Part shown: piece by piece, positions 53,531-62,472 of the stretch
Layout of the letters: each line of letters begins with the position of its first letter
Numbering within the stretch: position 1 is the first letter of the stretch
Assembly (NCBI GenBank): GCA_013823985.1
Contig: PNNB01000014.1
Span: 1 to 64,000, forward strand
DNA from: Sphingopyxis sp.
Lineage (GTDB): Bacteria; Pseudomonadota; Alphaproteobacteria; Sphingomonadales; Sphingomonadaceae
Reading direction: 5' to 3'
Length of the DNA: 64,000 nucleotides
Position numbers and translations under genes: made by a program
Notes under the pieces: model-generated
Told to the model about the DNA's origin: nothing
The model's input: the letters and a program-made list of their open reading frames with translations, nothing else
Database searches by the model: none

Positions 53531-55870
53531 TCATTTTGCCTTGCTGGCCTTACCCGTTGCCTTTTTCGGCGCCTTGGGCTTGGCGGCCTTGGGCGGGGCG
53601 GGGGTTATTTCGAAGGCGGGTGCGCCGTCTTTCATGTGCACCGCGACTTCGCCGCCATGGACCAGCTTTCCGAACAATAGCTCTTCGGCCAGCGGCTGCT
53701 TGATCTTTTCCTGAATCAGGCGGCCCATCGGGCGTGCGCCGTACAGCTTGTCGTAACCGCGCTCGGTCAACCAGGCGCGTGCCTCGTCGTCGAGCTTGAT
53801 ATGGACATTCTGGTCGGCCAGTTGCAGTTCGAGCTGCAGGATGAACTTGTCGACAACGCGGGCCACAACTTCGGTTGGCAGATAGCCGAACGGCACCTGC
53901 GCATCGAGACGGTTGCGGAATTCAGGCGCGAAGAGCTTCTTCACCGCCTCGTCGCCGGCATCTTCCTTGCTGATATTATTGCCGAACCCGATGCCTTCCT
54001 TGGCCATGTCGCTGGCGCCGGCATTGGTCGTCATGATCAGGATGACGTTGCGGAAATCCACCGTCTTGCCATGATGGTCGGTCAACCGACCATTATCCAT
54101 GACTTGCAGCAGGATGTTGAACAGGTCCGGATGGGCCTTTTCAATTTCATCGAGCAAGAGCACGCAATGCGGGTTCTGGTCGACCGCATCGGTCAGCAGA
54201 CCGCCCTGATCGAATCCGACATAGCCCGGAGGCGCACCGATGAGGCGCGATACCGAATGGCGTTCCATATATTCGCTCATGTCAAAACGCTTGAGCGGAA
54301 TGCCCATGATGGTTGCCAACTGGCGCGCGACTTCGGTTTTGCCGACGCCGGTAGGGCCGGAGAACAGATAGTTGCCAATGGGCTTGTCGCCGTCGCGCAA
54401 ACCGGCACGCGACAGCTTGATCGCGCTGGCGAGCACTTCGATAGCCTTGTCCTGCCCGAAAACGACGCGCTTCAGATCCGCTTCGAGCGTGCCCAAGGCG
54501 GTCTTGTCGTCGGTCGATACATTTTTCGGCGGGATGCGGGCGATGGTGGCAATCACGGCCTCAATCTCGCGCGCGGTGATCAACTTGCGGCGCTTCGACG
54601 GCGCAACGAGCATCTGCATGGCACCGACTTCGTCGATCACGTCGATTGCCTTGTCGGGCAATTTACGGTCGTTGATGTAGCGTGCAGACAGTTCCACAGC
54701 GGCCTTCAATGCATCGGGCGTGTATTTGACCTTGTGATGGTCTTCAAAGGCGCTGCGCAGACCGGCGAGAATCTTGATCGTGTCGTCAATCGTGGGTTCG
54801 TTGACGTCAATCTTCTGGAACCGGCGCAGCAGGGCGCGGTCCTTTTCGAAATGGTTGCGGAATTCCTTGTAGGTCGTCGACCCGATGCAGCGGATGGTGC
54901 CGCCCGACAAAGCGGGTTTCAGCAAGTTTGAGGCATCCATCGCCCCGCCGCTGGTTGCGCCAGCGCCGATGACGGTGTGGATTTCGTCAATGAACAGGAT
55001 GGCGTCGGGCAGCTTTTCAAGCTCCGACACAACAGCCTTCAGCCGCTCTTCAAAATCTCCGCGATAGCGCGTGCCCGCAAGCAATGCGCCCATGTCGAGC
55101 GAGTAGATGACCGCAGGCAACAGCACTTCGGGAACCTGCTTTTCGACAATGCGCCGCGCCAGACCTTCGGCGATGGCGGTTTTGCCGACGCCGGGTTCAC
55201 CCACATAGAGCGGGTTGTTCTTGGACCGGCGGCACAGGATCTGCACCGTGCGGTCGACCTCTGCCGTGCGTCCGATGAGCGGATCGATCCGGCCCTGCTT
55301 GGCCTTTTCGTTCAGATTGACGGTGAACTGGTCGAGCGCACCTTCTTTCTTGTCCTTCTTGGTCTTGCTTTCCTCGGGTTCTTCACCCTTTTGCTCGCTG
55401 CCCTGCACCTGACGCGGTTCGGCCAGCTTGCCGTCCTTGCCGATGCCGTGGCTGATATAGGATACCGCGTCGAGGCGGCTCATATCCTGCTGCTGCAGGA
55501 AGTAGACGGCGTAGCTTTCCCGTTCGGAGAACAGCGCGACGAGGACATTCGCGCCCGTCACGACATCCTTGCCGGAACTTTGGACGTGCAAAATCGCGCG
55601 TTGAACCACCCGCTGGAATCCGCTGGTGGGGGAAGGGTCAACCTTGCCTTCAACGCGCAGGCTTTCGAGTTCGCTGTCGAGATAAGTGATCACCACATCG
55701 GACAATTCGCCCAGATCAACACCGCAGGCCTGCATGACCTTGGCCGCATCGGCATCGTCGATCAGCGCGAGCAGAAGATGCTCCAGAGTCGCATATTCAT
55801 GGGCGCGGTCGCCTGCATGCTTGAGCGCGTTGTGAAGCGTTGCTTCCAGCGATTCCGCAAATGATGGCAT
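53531..55870 (-). CDS. clpA: ClpA, ATP-dependent unfoldase of ClpAP
   Basis: A 779-residue AAA+ protein: N-domain (about 1-145), a linker rich in charged residues, NBD1 with Walker A GEPGVGKTAIA and IDEIHTVIGAGATSGGAMDA, NBD2 with GPTGVGKTE and LLLDEIEKAHPD. The C-terminus has a basic Ala/Lys/Pro extension (KPKAPKKATGKASKAK) beyond the usual end. The clpS adaptor gene, usually just upstream of clpA, is not in the upstream region here. It unfolds substrates for ClpP. Confidence 0.95.
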   Translation of the reverse strand: MPSFAESLEATLHNALKHAGDRAHEYATLEHLLLALIDDADAAKVMQACGVDLGELSDVVITYLDSELESLRVEGKVDPSPTSGFQRVVQRAILHVQSSGKDVVTGANVLVALFSERESYAVYFLQQQDMSRLDAVSYISHGIGKDGKLAEPRQVQGSEQKGEEPEESKTKKDKKEGALDQFTVNLNEKAKQGRIDPLIGRTAEVDRTVQILCRRSKNNPLYVGEPGVGKTAIAEGLARRIVEKQVPEVLLPAVIYSLDMGALLAGTRYRGDFEERLKAVVSELEKLPDAILFIDEIHTVIGAGATSGGAMDASNLLKPALSGGTIRCIGSTTYKEFRNHFEKDRALLRRFQKIDVNEPTIDDTIKILAGLRSAFEDHHKVKYTPDALKAAVELSARYINDRKLPDKAIDVIDEVGAMQMLVAPSKRRKLITAREIEAVIATIARIPPKNVSTDDKTALGTLEADLKRVVFGQDKAIEVLASAIKLSRAGLRDGDKPIGNYLFSGPTGVGKTEVARQLATIMGIPLKRFDMSEYMERHSVSRLIGAPPGYVGFDQGGLLTDAVDQNPHCVLLLDEIEKAHPDLFNILLQVMDNGRLTDHHGKTVDFRNVILIMTTNAGASDMAKEGIGFGNNISKEDAGDEAVKKLFAPEFRNRLDAQVPFGYLPTEVVARVVDKFILQLELQLADQNVHIKLDDEARAWLTERGYDKLYGARPMGRLIQEKIKQPLAEELLFGKLVHGGEVAVHMKDGAPAFEITPAPPKAAKPKAPKKATGKASKAK

Positions 55871-55998
55871 GGTGTTGTTCCTTAAACTTGGGTCGCTGGG
55901 ATCAGTTCACTCTATATCGGTTTCGTCTTTTGCGCTTTCAACTGCATTTCTGAAGTTAACGGCAAAAGCGTGAAAAATTCATGCTGCGCCATGGTTTT

Positions 55999-56196
55999 TC
56001 ACTTTTTAAATAACGCATCGGCGGCGCTGCGGTGGCGGGTCGCGAAGGCGATTTTGCCCTCGCATCGTGTAATCTCGGCCTTGAGGGCGGCAATCCGCAC
56101 TTCCAGTTCATCGACCGACAGGGGGTCGAGATCCTGCCGGACCAAAAGCGTCAGCGGGTCGTCACGGCGCAGCGGTAAATTCTCGTCGCTTTCCAT
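55999..56196 (-). CDS. DUF1192 small protein
   Basis: A 65-residue protein from the ATG at 56196: MESDENLPLRRDDPLTLLVR, then QDLDPLSVDELEVRIAALKA and EITRCEGKIAFATRHR. The conserved core LSVDELEVRIAALKAEI and the final LFKK match the DUF1192 family, found in alphaproteobacteria and often beside a quinone oxidoreductase gene, as here. A coiled-coil-like helix is predicted. Function is unknown. A longer in-frame extension upstream overlaps the divergent gene and is rejected. Confidence 0.85.
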   Translation of the reverse strand: MESDENLPLRRDDPLTLLVRQDLDPLSVDELEVRIAALKAEITRCEGKIAFATRHRSAADALFKK

Positions 56197-56259
56197 GGTG
56201 AGCAGTGTTGACTGGACCGCGGTTGCTGTCAATAAGTTCCCGCCAGAATAGGGGCGGAA

Positions 56260-57270
56260 ATGGGGACCAACATGGCAGATTTGCCACAAATGATGACCGC
56301 GATCGAGATTTCTACGCCGGGCGGTCCCGAAGTGCTGACGCCTTGCGCGCGTCCCGTCCCGGTTCCCGGCCCCGGCGAGGTCGTGCTGAAGGTGGCCTTT
56401 GCAGGCGTCAATCGCCCCGATGTGATCCAGCGAAAGGGCCTTTATCCGCCACCACCGGGGGCAAGTGACTTGCCGGGTCTGGAAGTGTCCGGCACCGTTG
56501 TCGCAACCGGCCCGGGCGTCGATGAGGGCGAGATGGGCACACGCTATTGCGCGCTGGTTTCGGGCGGTGGATATGCCGAATATTGCCTTGCCCGCCTTGA
56601 CCAGTGCCTGCCGGTATCGGCGTCGCTGGGCATGGCAGAGGCGGCGGCTTTGCCTGAGACGCTGTTCACCGTCTGGCACAATGTGTTCGAACGCGGCTAT
56701 GCCTGCGATGGGGAGACCATCCTTATCCATGGCGGCACCAGCGGGATCGGCACCATGGCGATCAAGCTTGGCAAGCTCTATGGGTTGCAGGTCATCGTCA
56801 CCTGCGGCTCCGACACGAAATGCGACGCGGCCAAGGCCTTGGGTGCGGACCATGCGATCAACTATAGCAGCAGCGATTTTGTCGAAGAGGTGAAGAACAT
56901 CACCGGTGGTGCGGGCGTCCATCTCGTGCTCGACATGGTCGCGGGCAACTATGTCCCGCGTAACCTGCAATGCCTGCGCGAAGATGGCCGGCATGTTACG
57001 ATCGCCGTGCAGGGTGGTATGGTGGCGGAAATCAATATGGCGCAGGTCATGATGCGCCGCCTGACGCTCACCGGTTCCACGCTGCGGCCGCGGTCGCCGG
57101 AGTTCAAGGCACTGCTCGCGCAGGAAATCTACCAGTCGGTCTGGCCGATGGTCACCGACGGTGCGCTACGCCCGGAAATGAACCGTATCTTCCCGCTGCG
57201 GGAGGCTGCGGCCGCCCATGCCTATATGGAATCGGGTGACCATGTCGGAAAGATCGTGCTCGAAGTCTAG
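56260..57270 (+). CDS. NAD(P)H quinone oxidoreductase (zeta-crystallin-like MDR)
   Basis: A 336-residue medium-chain dehydrogenase without catalytic zinc ligands. It starts MTAIEISTPGGPEVL (near residue 12), shows FAGVNRPDVIQRKGLYPPPPGASDLPG, and the NADP motif IHGGTSGIGTMAI. The start may also be at 56272. It reduces quinones with NADPH, as a detoxifying one- or two-electron reductase. It diverges from DUF1192, and its stop overlaps the convergent hydrolase stop by 4 bases. Confidence 0.92.
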   Translation: MGTNMADLPQMMTAIEISTPGGPEVLTPCARPVPVPGPGEVVLKVAFAGVNRPDVIQRKGLYPPPPGASDLPGLEVSGTVVATGPGVDEGEMGTRYCALVSGGGYAEYCLARLDQCLPVSASLGMAEAAALPETLFTVWHNVFERGYACDGETILIHGGTSGIGTMAIKLGKLYGLQVIVTCGSDTKCDAAKALGADHAINYSSSDFVEEVKNITGGAGVHLVLDMVAGNYVPRNLQCLREDGRHVTIAVQGGMVAEINMAQVMMRRLTLTGSTLRPRSPEFKALLAQEIYQSVWPMVTDGALRPEMNRIFPLREAAAAHAYMESGDHVGKIVLEV

Positions 57271-58226
57271 GGTGTCGGCAGGCTTTCCAGCCACAGCCTG
57301 ACATCCGCCGCACTCTTTTCCGGAACTTCCTCCATCGGGATGTGCCCGACCGCAGGGTAGACAATCAATTTCGACCCCGGAATGGCGTCGGCAAACCATT
57401 TCGCCGATTTGACCGGGATCAGATTATCCTCTTCGCCCCACAGGATTAGCGTCGGCACCTTGATCGCAGCGAGGCTTTCCTTGCTCGCCTGCCGGTTGTT
57501 GTGGGGCAGGGAGAAGCGCTTCATCGTCGCCTCGCGGTTGCCCGGATAGCGGTTCAGTTCCCAATAGCGGTCGACCAGCTTGTCGTCGATTTTGGACTGC
57601 ACGCTCATCGATGTCTTGATGCTCGATTCAAACATGCTGCGCGGGGCGATGAAGCGGGTGAGTTCCTTGACCACCGGCATCCGCGCCAGCCGGAATCCGA
57701 TGGGTATTTTGCGCGCCTCCCACTGCGGGGCACCGGCCGCATCGACCAGAAGGACCGCTTCGGTTTTTTCGGGATGGGCAAGCGCGAACATCCACGACGT
57801 GCCACCGCCCATGGAGTTTCCGCCGATCACGGCCTTGGGAATGTCCAGCCGCGTCATCAGCTTGTCCACGACATCTACAAAAACAGGGTAGTCATATACG
57901 CCGCCCGGATGGCTTCCGGTCAGGCCGTGGCCCGGCAGGTCGAGGGAAATGATGCGGTAATCCTTGCCGAGCAACGCCACCCAAGGTTCCCATGTATGCA
58001 GGGAGGCGTTCGATCCGTGGATGAGCACAATAGGCCGCCCGTCGCGTTTGCCCTGATCCCGATAATGAACCGTCAGACCCGGCTCAAGCTCGACAAAGCG
58101 GGACGCTTCCCCGCCATATTTCGCCTTCATCGCCGCCCCATCGGTGTCCGGCGCATAGCCCCAGATAAACAGCGCCGCGACTGCGACCAAGATCAAGGCG
58201 GCCAGCCATTTCAGCAATTTCTTCAT
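57267..58226 (-). CDS. Alpha/beta hydrolase, membrane-anchored
   Basis: The start is the ATG at 58226 (319 residues). A single N-terminal transmembrane segment (LLKWLAALILVAVAALFIW) is followed by an alpha/beta hydrolase fold with the nucleophile elbow GGNSMGGG (Ser in GNSMGG), the HG oxyanion motif VLIHGSNASLHTW, and the terminal His in YPAVGHIPMEE. A lipase, haloalkane- or epoxide-type esterase activity is possible; the substrate is not readable. Its stop overlaps that of the quinone oxidoreductase. Confidence 0.88.
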   Translation of the reverse strand: MKKLLKWLAALILVAVAALFIWGYAPDTDGAAMKAKYGGEASRFVELEPGLTVHYRDQGKRDGRPIVLIHGSNASLHTWEPWVALLGKDYRIISLDLPGHGLTGSHPGGVYDYPVFVDVVDKLMTRLDIPKAVIGGNSMGGGTSWMFALAHPEKTEAVLLVDAAGAPQWEARKIPIGFRLARMPVVKELTRFIAPRSMFESSIKTSMSVQSKIDDKLVDRYWELNRYPGNREATMKRFSLPHNNRQASKESLAAIKVPTLILWGEEDNLIPVKSAKWFADAIPGSKLIVYPAVGHIPMEEVPEKSAADVRLWLESLPTP

Positions 58227-58303
58227 CACATCTCTCTCCCGTTGTGGCGTTGAAATGCTGCAAAGAAAGGCGTAAAGCAAGCTATGCTGTAAGGAGATAT
58301 CCG

Positions 58304-58585
58304 ATGAGTTATCCTTTGCTGAGAATTTCCCAGGATAATAGCCATGTCGAAGTCCGCAAAGGCCGCGGTGCGCAGCGGTGGGATGACATGGAAGAAATAT
58401 TCAAAGGGCCCGCCATAAAAGATCAGGAATGGACAGCAGGCGAAGGCGAGAAATTGAGCGCGCGGCGTTGCAAATGGCCGAATGATACCCCCTGCAATGA
58501 CATATCCATTGCCTATTCGGTTACGGGGCAATCCGGACTGGACGTCGGTAAACCTCGCACGCGTGTCTTTCCGGCACAGCCCTGA
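58304..58585 (+). CDS. Hypothetical protein, 93 residues
   Basis: The ATG at 58304 follows an excellent ribosome site (AAGGAGATAT), which favours this over longer starts. The sequence MSYPLLRISQDNSHVEVRKG is followed by RWDDMEEIFKGPAIKDQEW, and the tail ends in PRTRVFPAQP. Two Cys (C54 and C61 region) and charged residues suggest a soluble protein. I do not recognise a family. It stands alone between a divergent hydrolase gene and a hairpin ahead of trcR. Confidence 0.55.
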   Translation: MSYPLLRISQDNSHVEVRKGRGAQRWDDMEEIFKGPAIKDQEWTAGEGEKLSARRCKWPNDTPCNDISIAYSVTGQSGLDVGKPRTRVFPAQP

Positions 58586-58670
58586 TGGATCGGGATGTGC
58601 TGCACAAAGCCGCAAATCAGCGACTAGACGCCGCCGTCAATTTGGCCTAAACCCTGCTCCAGCAAATTCA

Positions 58671-58693
58671 GGCCGCTCCGGTAAGGGGCGGCC
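58671..58693 (+). terminator. Hairpin upstream of trcR (terminator or attenuator)
   Basis: GGCCGCTCC and GGGGCGGCC form a 9-bp stem (one G-U wobble) with a 5-base loop GGTAA, followed by CTTATTATT. It ends 21 bases before the trcR start codon, with the ribosome site GGAG between. Terminator of the upstream gene or an attenuator of trcR. Confidence 0.6.
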
Positions 58694-58714
58694 CTTATTA
58701 TTGGAGTAGAGTAG

Positions 58715-59416
58715 ATGGCCACCCCTTTGATGCCGCACGCAACAGCCGCATGGCTTGTTGACAACACCGGCTTGAGCTTCTCGCAGATCGCCGAGTTCTG
58801 CGGAATTCACATCCTCGAAGTGCAGGCGATGGCCGACGACATGACCGGTTCGAAATACACCGGACGTGATCCTGTCCATGCCGGCGAACTGTCGATGGAC
58901 GAAATCGAAAAAGGTCAGGCCGACGAAGATTATGTCCTGAAGATGAGCAAGGGCCCCGAGCAGGTCCGCCGCACCAAAGGCCCGCGCTACACACCGGTGT
59001 CGAAGCGTCAGGACAAGCCCGATGGCATCGCCTGGCTTTTGCGCAATCACCCCGAAATTTCGGACGGTGCAATCTGCAAGCTGATCGGGACCACCCGCAA
59101 CACGATCACCGCCATTCGCGAGCGTAGCCACTGGAACATCGCCGAAATCCAGCCAAAAGATCCGGTAACCCTTGGTCTGACATCGCAGCGCGAACTCGAC
59201 GCCATCGTCAACCGCGCCGCGAAAAAGGCTGGCATCGACAATAGCGCCGCCGATGACGCTCGTCTTGGCACCGACCGCGAAGCCCTGATCGAAGAACTCC
59301 GCGCCGAACGCACCGAAGCCGCCCGCAAGGCCGAAGCCGCGCTGAACGGTGAGGATGAAGCCGCTGTGAAGCCCGAACTGACGGCGGATACGCTGTTCAA
59401 GAAAGCCGGCGAGTAA
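58715..59416 (+). CDS. trcR: TrcR/DUF1013 cell-cycle transcriptional regulator
   Basis: A 233-residue protein matching DUF1013, known as TrcR in alphaproteobacteria. N-terminal HTH-like segment ATAAWLVDNTGLSFSQIAEFCGIHILEVQAMADD, then ISDGAICKLIGTTRNTITAIRERSHWN, a second HTH-type block. The C-terminal third is Ala/Glu/Arg-rich helical. The family is linked to cell-cycle-timed transcription in Caulobacter-like bacteria. It starts 21 bases after a hairpin. Confidence 0.88.
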   Translation: MATPLMPHATAAWLVDNTGLSFSQIAEFCGIHILEVQAMADDMTGSKYTGRDPVHAGELSMDEIEKGQADEDYVLKMSKGPEQVRRTKGPRYTPVSKRQDKPDGIAWLLRNHPEISDGAICKLIGTTRNTITAIRERSHWNIAEIQPKDPVTLGLTSQRELDAIVNRAAKKAGIDNSAADDARLGTDREALIEELRAERTEAARKAEAALNGEDEAAVKPELTADTLFKKAGE

Positions 59417-59516
59417 GCTTTTTTCCTGCTCCGCCTAGGCTTTGGGGCCGAATGGCGGAGAGGGGTCTGGCACCGCGTATCCCGGTTTCTGAATTAAGAT
59501 TGCATAATCGCACATC

Positions 59517-59593
59517 CGTCACCCTGAACTTGTTTCAGGGTCCTAGTTTTCATCGGTGAAGAAATAAGACCCTGAAACAAGTTCAGGGTGACG
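59517..59593. repeat. REP-like long inverted repeat, copy 2
   Basis: Two perfect 26-bp arms (CGTCACCCTGAACTTGTTTC plus AGGGTC and its inverse) around a 25-base centre. It lies in the 268-base gap between trcR and the MBL gene. Same family as the arms at 45314-45544 and 62576-62652. Confidence 0.95.
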
Positions 59594-59654
59594 GTTGCGT
59601 TGTTGCATTGAATTTCATTTCGGTCCCGTCACCTTCCCTAACGTCAGCATTGCC

Positions 59655-59670
59655 TTAACCGCGTGATTAA
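59655..59670. promoter_or_regulatory. Degenerate copy of the TTAATCG-NN-CGATTAA palindrome
   Basis: TTAACCGCGTGATTAA, two mismatches to the consensus seen at 23912-23927, inside a wider CCTTAA/TTAAGG dyad, ending 14 bases before the MBL start. Weak alone, but it precedes another acyl-CoA gene set. Confidence 0.3.
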
Positions 59671-59684
59671 GGCACGGCGGAAGG

Positions 59685-60782
59685 ATGGCACCCAAAACAC
59701 CCCCCGCTTATGATGCTTCCTTGGCCGACCATGGCTTTGAAGCAAAGGAACTCAAGGGATTGACCTATCCCTTGGGCGACCATGCCCCGCAATATGGCGA
59801 GATCTATCCACTGGCGCCCGACCTTGGCTGGACGCGGATGCCGGTGCCGGGCAATCTGGCGCATATCAATTTGTGGATATTGGATGACGGCGATGGCTAT
59901 GCCATTGCCGATACCGGCTTGTTCATGCCCGGCACAATTGCGCATTGGAAGGCAATGTTTGCGGGCGTGTTGTCGGATCGCCAGATGACGCGGATATTTG
60001 TCACGCATTTTCATCCCGACCATGCAGGATGCGCAGGCTGGCTGGCGAACAAGTTCAAGGTGCCGATCTGGATGAACCGCACCGAATGGCTGATGGTCCG
60101 GATGCTGACCAGCGAGCAACTGGACGAACCGCCGGAAGAAGTGCTGAACGGCCGCCGTTTCGCAGGCTATGACGAACAGCGTATCGAGGAAATGCGTAAA
60201 AGTGGATGGGGCAAATTCGCCCGGGCCGTGTCGCGATTGCCGACGGGGCATGTCCGGCTGGATGACGGGCAGGTTGTCCGTATCGGGCAGCGCGACTGGA
60301 CCGTGATGACGGGCGGTGGGCATACGCCTGAACATGCAAGTCTGGTGGATTTCCACAATGGCATGATCATCGCGGGCGACCAGATTTTGCCGCGCATCAC
60401 TTCCAATGTTTCCGTGATGGACAGCGAGCCGCAGGCTGACCCCCTGGGTGAGTGGCTTGATTCCATCGCCAAGTTCCGCGCCGCCCTGCCGGCCGATATG
60501 CTGGTGCTTCCCGCCCATGGCGAGCCGTTCACGGGCGTCCATGTGCGCCTCGACAAGCTGGCATCCGGCCATCATGAACGGTTGGAAAAGCTGGAAGTCG
60601 CGTTGCGGCATAAAGAGATGCGGGCGGTCGATACCTTTGACCTGCTGTTTGACCGTGAAATTGACGATAGCGTCTACGGCCTCGCCACCGGCGAAGCACA
60701 GGCGCACCTGCGGCATCTGCACTTCACGGGACGCATAGAGTGCGAAATCCGCGATGGCGTTGGCTGGTATCACGCGGCATAA
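59685..60782 (+). CDS. MBL-fold metallo-hydrolase
   Basis: A 365-residue metallo-beta-lactamase-fold protein. The metal motif HFHPDHAG is at about 109-116, further ligands appear in TGGGHTPEHASLVD, IAGDQILPRITSNVSV and LPAHGEPFTGVH. A winged C-terminal helix region like that of glyoxalase II or LACTB2-type enzymes follows. A thioesterase or lactonase role is possible given the acyl-CoA ligase 7 bases downstream. The ribosome site GGAAGG lies almost at the start codon. Confidence 0.9.
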   Translation: MAPKTPPAYDASLADHGFEAKELKGLTYPLGDHAPQYGEIYPLAPDLGWTRMPVPGNLAHINLWILDDGDGYAIADTGLFMPGTIAHWKAMFAGVLSDRQMTRIFVTHFHPDHAGCAGWLANKFKVPIWMNRTEWLMVRMLTSEQLDEPPEEVLNGRRFAGYDEQRIEEMRKSGWGKFARAVSRLPTGHVRLDDGQVVRIGQRDWTVMTGGGHTPEHASLVDFHNGMIIAGDQILPRITSNVSVMDSEPQADPLGEWLDSIAKFRAALPADMLVLPAHGEPFTGVHVRLDKLASGHHERLEKLEVALRHKEMRAVDTFDLLFDREIDDSVYGLATGEAQAHLRHLHFTGRIECEIRDGVGWYHAA

Positions 60783-60789
60783 GAAGGAC

Positions 60790-62472
60790 ATGACGACGCG
60801 CATCTGGCAAAGCCATTATCTTCACCCTACGAAATGGGACCAGCATTTTGCACCGCTGGCCCTGCACGATATGTTTTTTCAATCGGCCGAACGCATGGGC
60901 AAAGCCGCCTTGGCGGACTTTATGGGTCGCAAATACAGCTATGCCGAAATGGCCGAAAGCGTGCGGCGCGTGGCCAAGGGTCTGCAGGACAAGGGGATAG
61001 GGAAGGGCGACCATATCGGCCTGTTCCTGCCCAATGTGCCCCATTATATTGCCGCATATTATGGCGCGCTCGCCGCCGGGGCGACGGTGGTCAATTTCTC
61101 CCCGCTCTATTCGGTGGACGAACTGGCGCATCAGGTGGCGGACAGCGGGACGTCGATCCTGTTCACGGTTTCGGCAGCGGCGCTTTTGCCGACCGCCATC
61201 AAGGTGCTCGACAAATCGAACCTGAAGGAACTGGTCGTCGGCAGCGTTGCCGAAGCGTTGCCGCTGGCCAAAAGCTGGGCTTATCGTCTGTTCAAGCGCA
61301 AGGATGTCGCGGCCATACCGGCCGATAGCCGCATCACCTCTTATGCAGATCTCACCGCCAATGGCGGCGATTATGCGGTCCAGCCCTGCGACCCGGAAAA
61401 GGACATTGCCCAGTTACAATATACCGGCGGCACGACCGGCGTTCCCAAGGGCGCGATGCTGAGCCACCAGAATATCACCGCCAATGCGCGACAGATCAAC
61501 ATGCTGGACCCGTACAGCCGGATCAACCAGCCGGACAATCCGGCTGAAGACCGGATTTTGGGCGTGCTGCCATTTTTCCATGTGTTCGCAAACGCGACCG
61601 TATTGAACCGGACCATTTTCAACGGCGGTGAAATCGTCATGCTGCCGCGCTTTGAGGCAAAGGCGGCGCTGGCGGCGGTGAACCGGACGCATGTGACGTC
61701 GCTGCCCGGCGTACCGACCATGTATCAGGCGTTGCTTGATTGCCCCGATATCGCAAAAACCAATTTCACCAGCCTGCGCGCCTGCATTTCCGGTGGCGCA
61801 CCCTTGGCCGCCGAGCTGAAAGCCCGCTTTGAAGAACGCAGTGGCGCGGTCGTGATCGAAGGCTACGGCCTGACCGAAAGCTCCGGCGTGGTATCGTGCA
61901 ACCCTTATGAAGGGCTCAACAAATTGGGCAGCATCGGGCAGCCTATTCCGGGCACCGATGTCAAATTGCTCGACAAGGAAGACCCCACCAAACCCGCCCC
62001 CGAAGGCGAACCGGGCGAACTGGTCTTTGCAGGGCCACAGGTCATGTGCGGCTATTGGAAGCGGCCCGATGCCGATGCCGAAGTGTTCGTCGGCAAATAT
62101 CTGCGCACCGGGGATGTGGCGACGATCGATGAGGATGGTTTCATCCACATTGTCGACCGCCTGAAAGACATGATCGCGGTCGGCGGGTTCAAGGTTTTTC
62201 CCAGCCAGGTCGAAGATGTGCTCTACAAGCATCCGGCGGTGAAAGAGGCACTCGTGATCGGCGTGCCCGACGCCTATCACGGCGAAATGCCGCGCGCCTT
62301 TGTCACCTTGCAGGACGGCGCCACCGAAGACGGCGCGGCGCTGATGGCGTGGCTGAACCCGCAATTGGGCAAGCATGAACGAGTACAGGCCGTTGTGGTG
62401 CGGGAGGCTTTACCCAAGACGATGATCGGCAAGCTCGACCGGAAGGCTTTGCGGGCGGAGATTGGGTGCTAG
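60790..62472 (+). CDS. Long-chain fatty-acid-CoA ligase
   Basis: The start is the ATG at 60790 (560 residues), with AAGAAGGAC upstream. AMP-binding motifs: YTGGTTGVPKGAML (P-loop-like), IEGYGLTESSG and the hinge YLRTGDVATIDEDGFIHIVDRLKD, ending TMIGKLDRKALRAE with the catalytic Lys. The enzyme activates fatty acids to acyl-CoA with ATP. It is tightly linked to the MBL hydrolase, which could hydrolyse an acyl-CoA or lactone. No membrane segments are seen. Confidence 0.93.
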   Translation: MTTRIWQSHYLHPTKWDQHFAPLALHDMFFQSAERMGKAALADFMGRKYSYAEMAESVRRVAKGLQDKGIGKGDHIGLFLPNVPHYIAAYYGALAAGATVVNFSPLYSVDELAHQVADSGTSILFTVSAAALLPTAIKVLDKSNLKELVVGSVAEALPLAKSWAYRLFKRKDVAAIPADSRITSYADLTANGGDYAVQPCDPEKDIAQLQYTGGTTGVPKGAMLSHQNITANARQINMLDPYSRINQPDNPAEDRILGVLPFFHVFANATVLNRTIFNGGEIVMLPRFEAKAALAAVNRTHVTSLPGVPTMYQALLDCPDIAKTNFTSLRACISGGAPLAAELKARFEERSGAVVIEGYGLTESSGVVSCNPYEGLNKLGSIGQPIPGTDVKLLDKEDPTKPAPEGEPGELVFAGPQVMCGYWKRPDADAEVFVGKYLRTGDVATIDEDGFIHIVDRLKDMIAVGGFKVFPSQVEDVLYKHPAVKEALVIGVPDAYHGEMPRAFVTLQDGATEDGAALMAWLNPQLGKHERVQAVVVREALPKTMIGKLDRKALRAEIGC

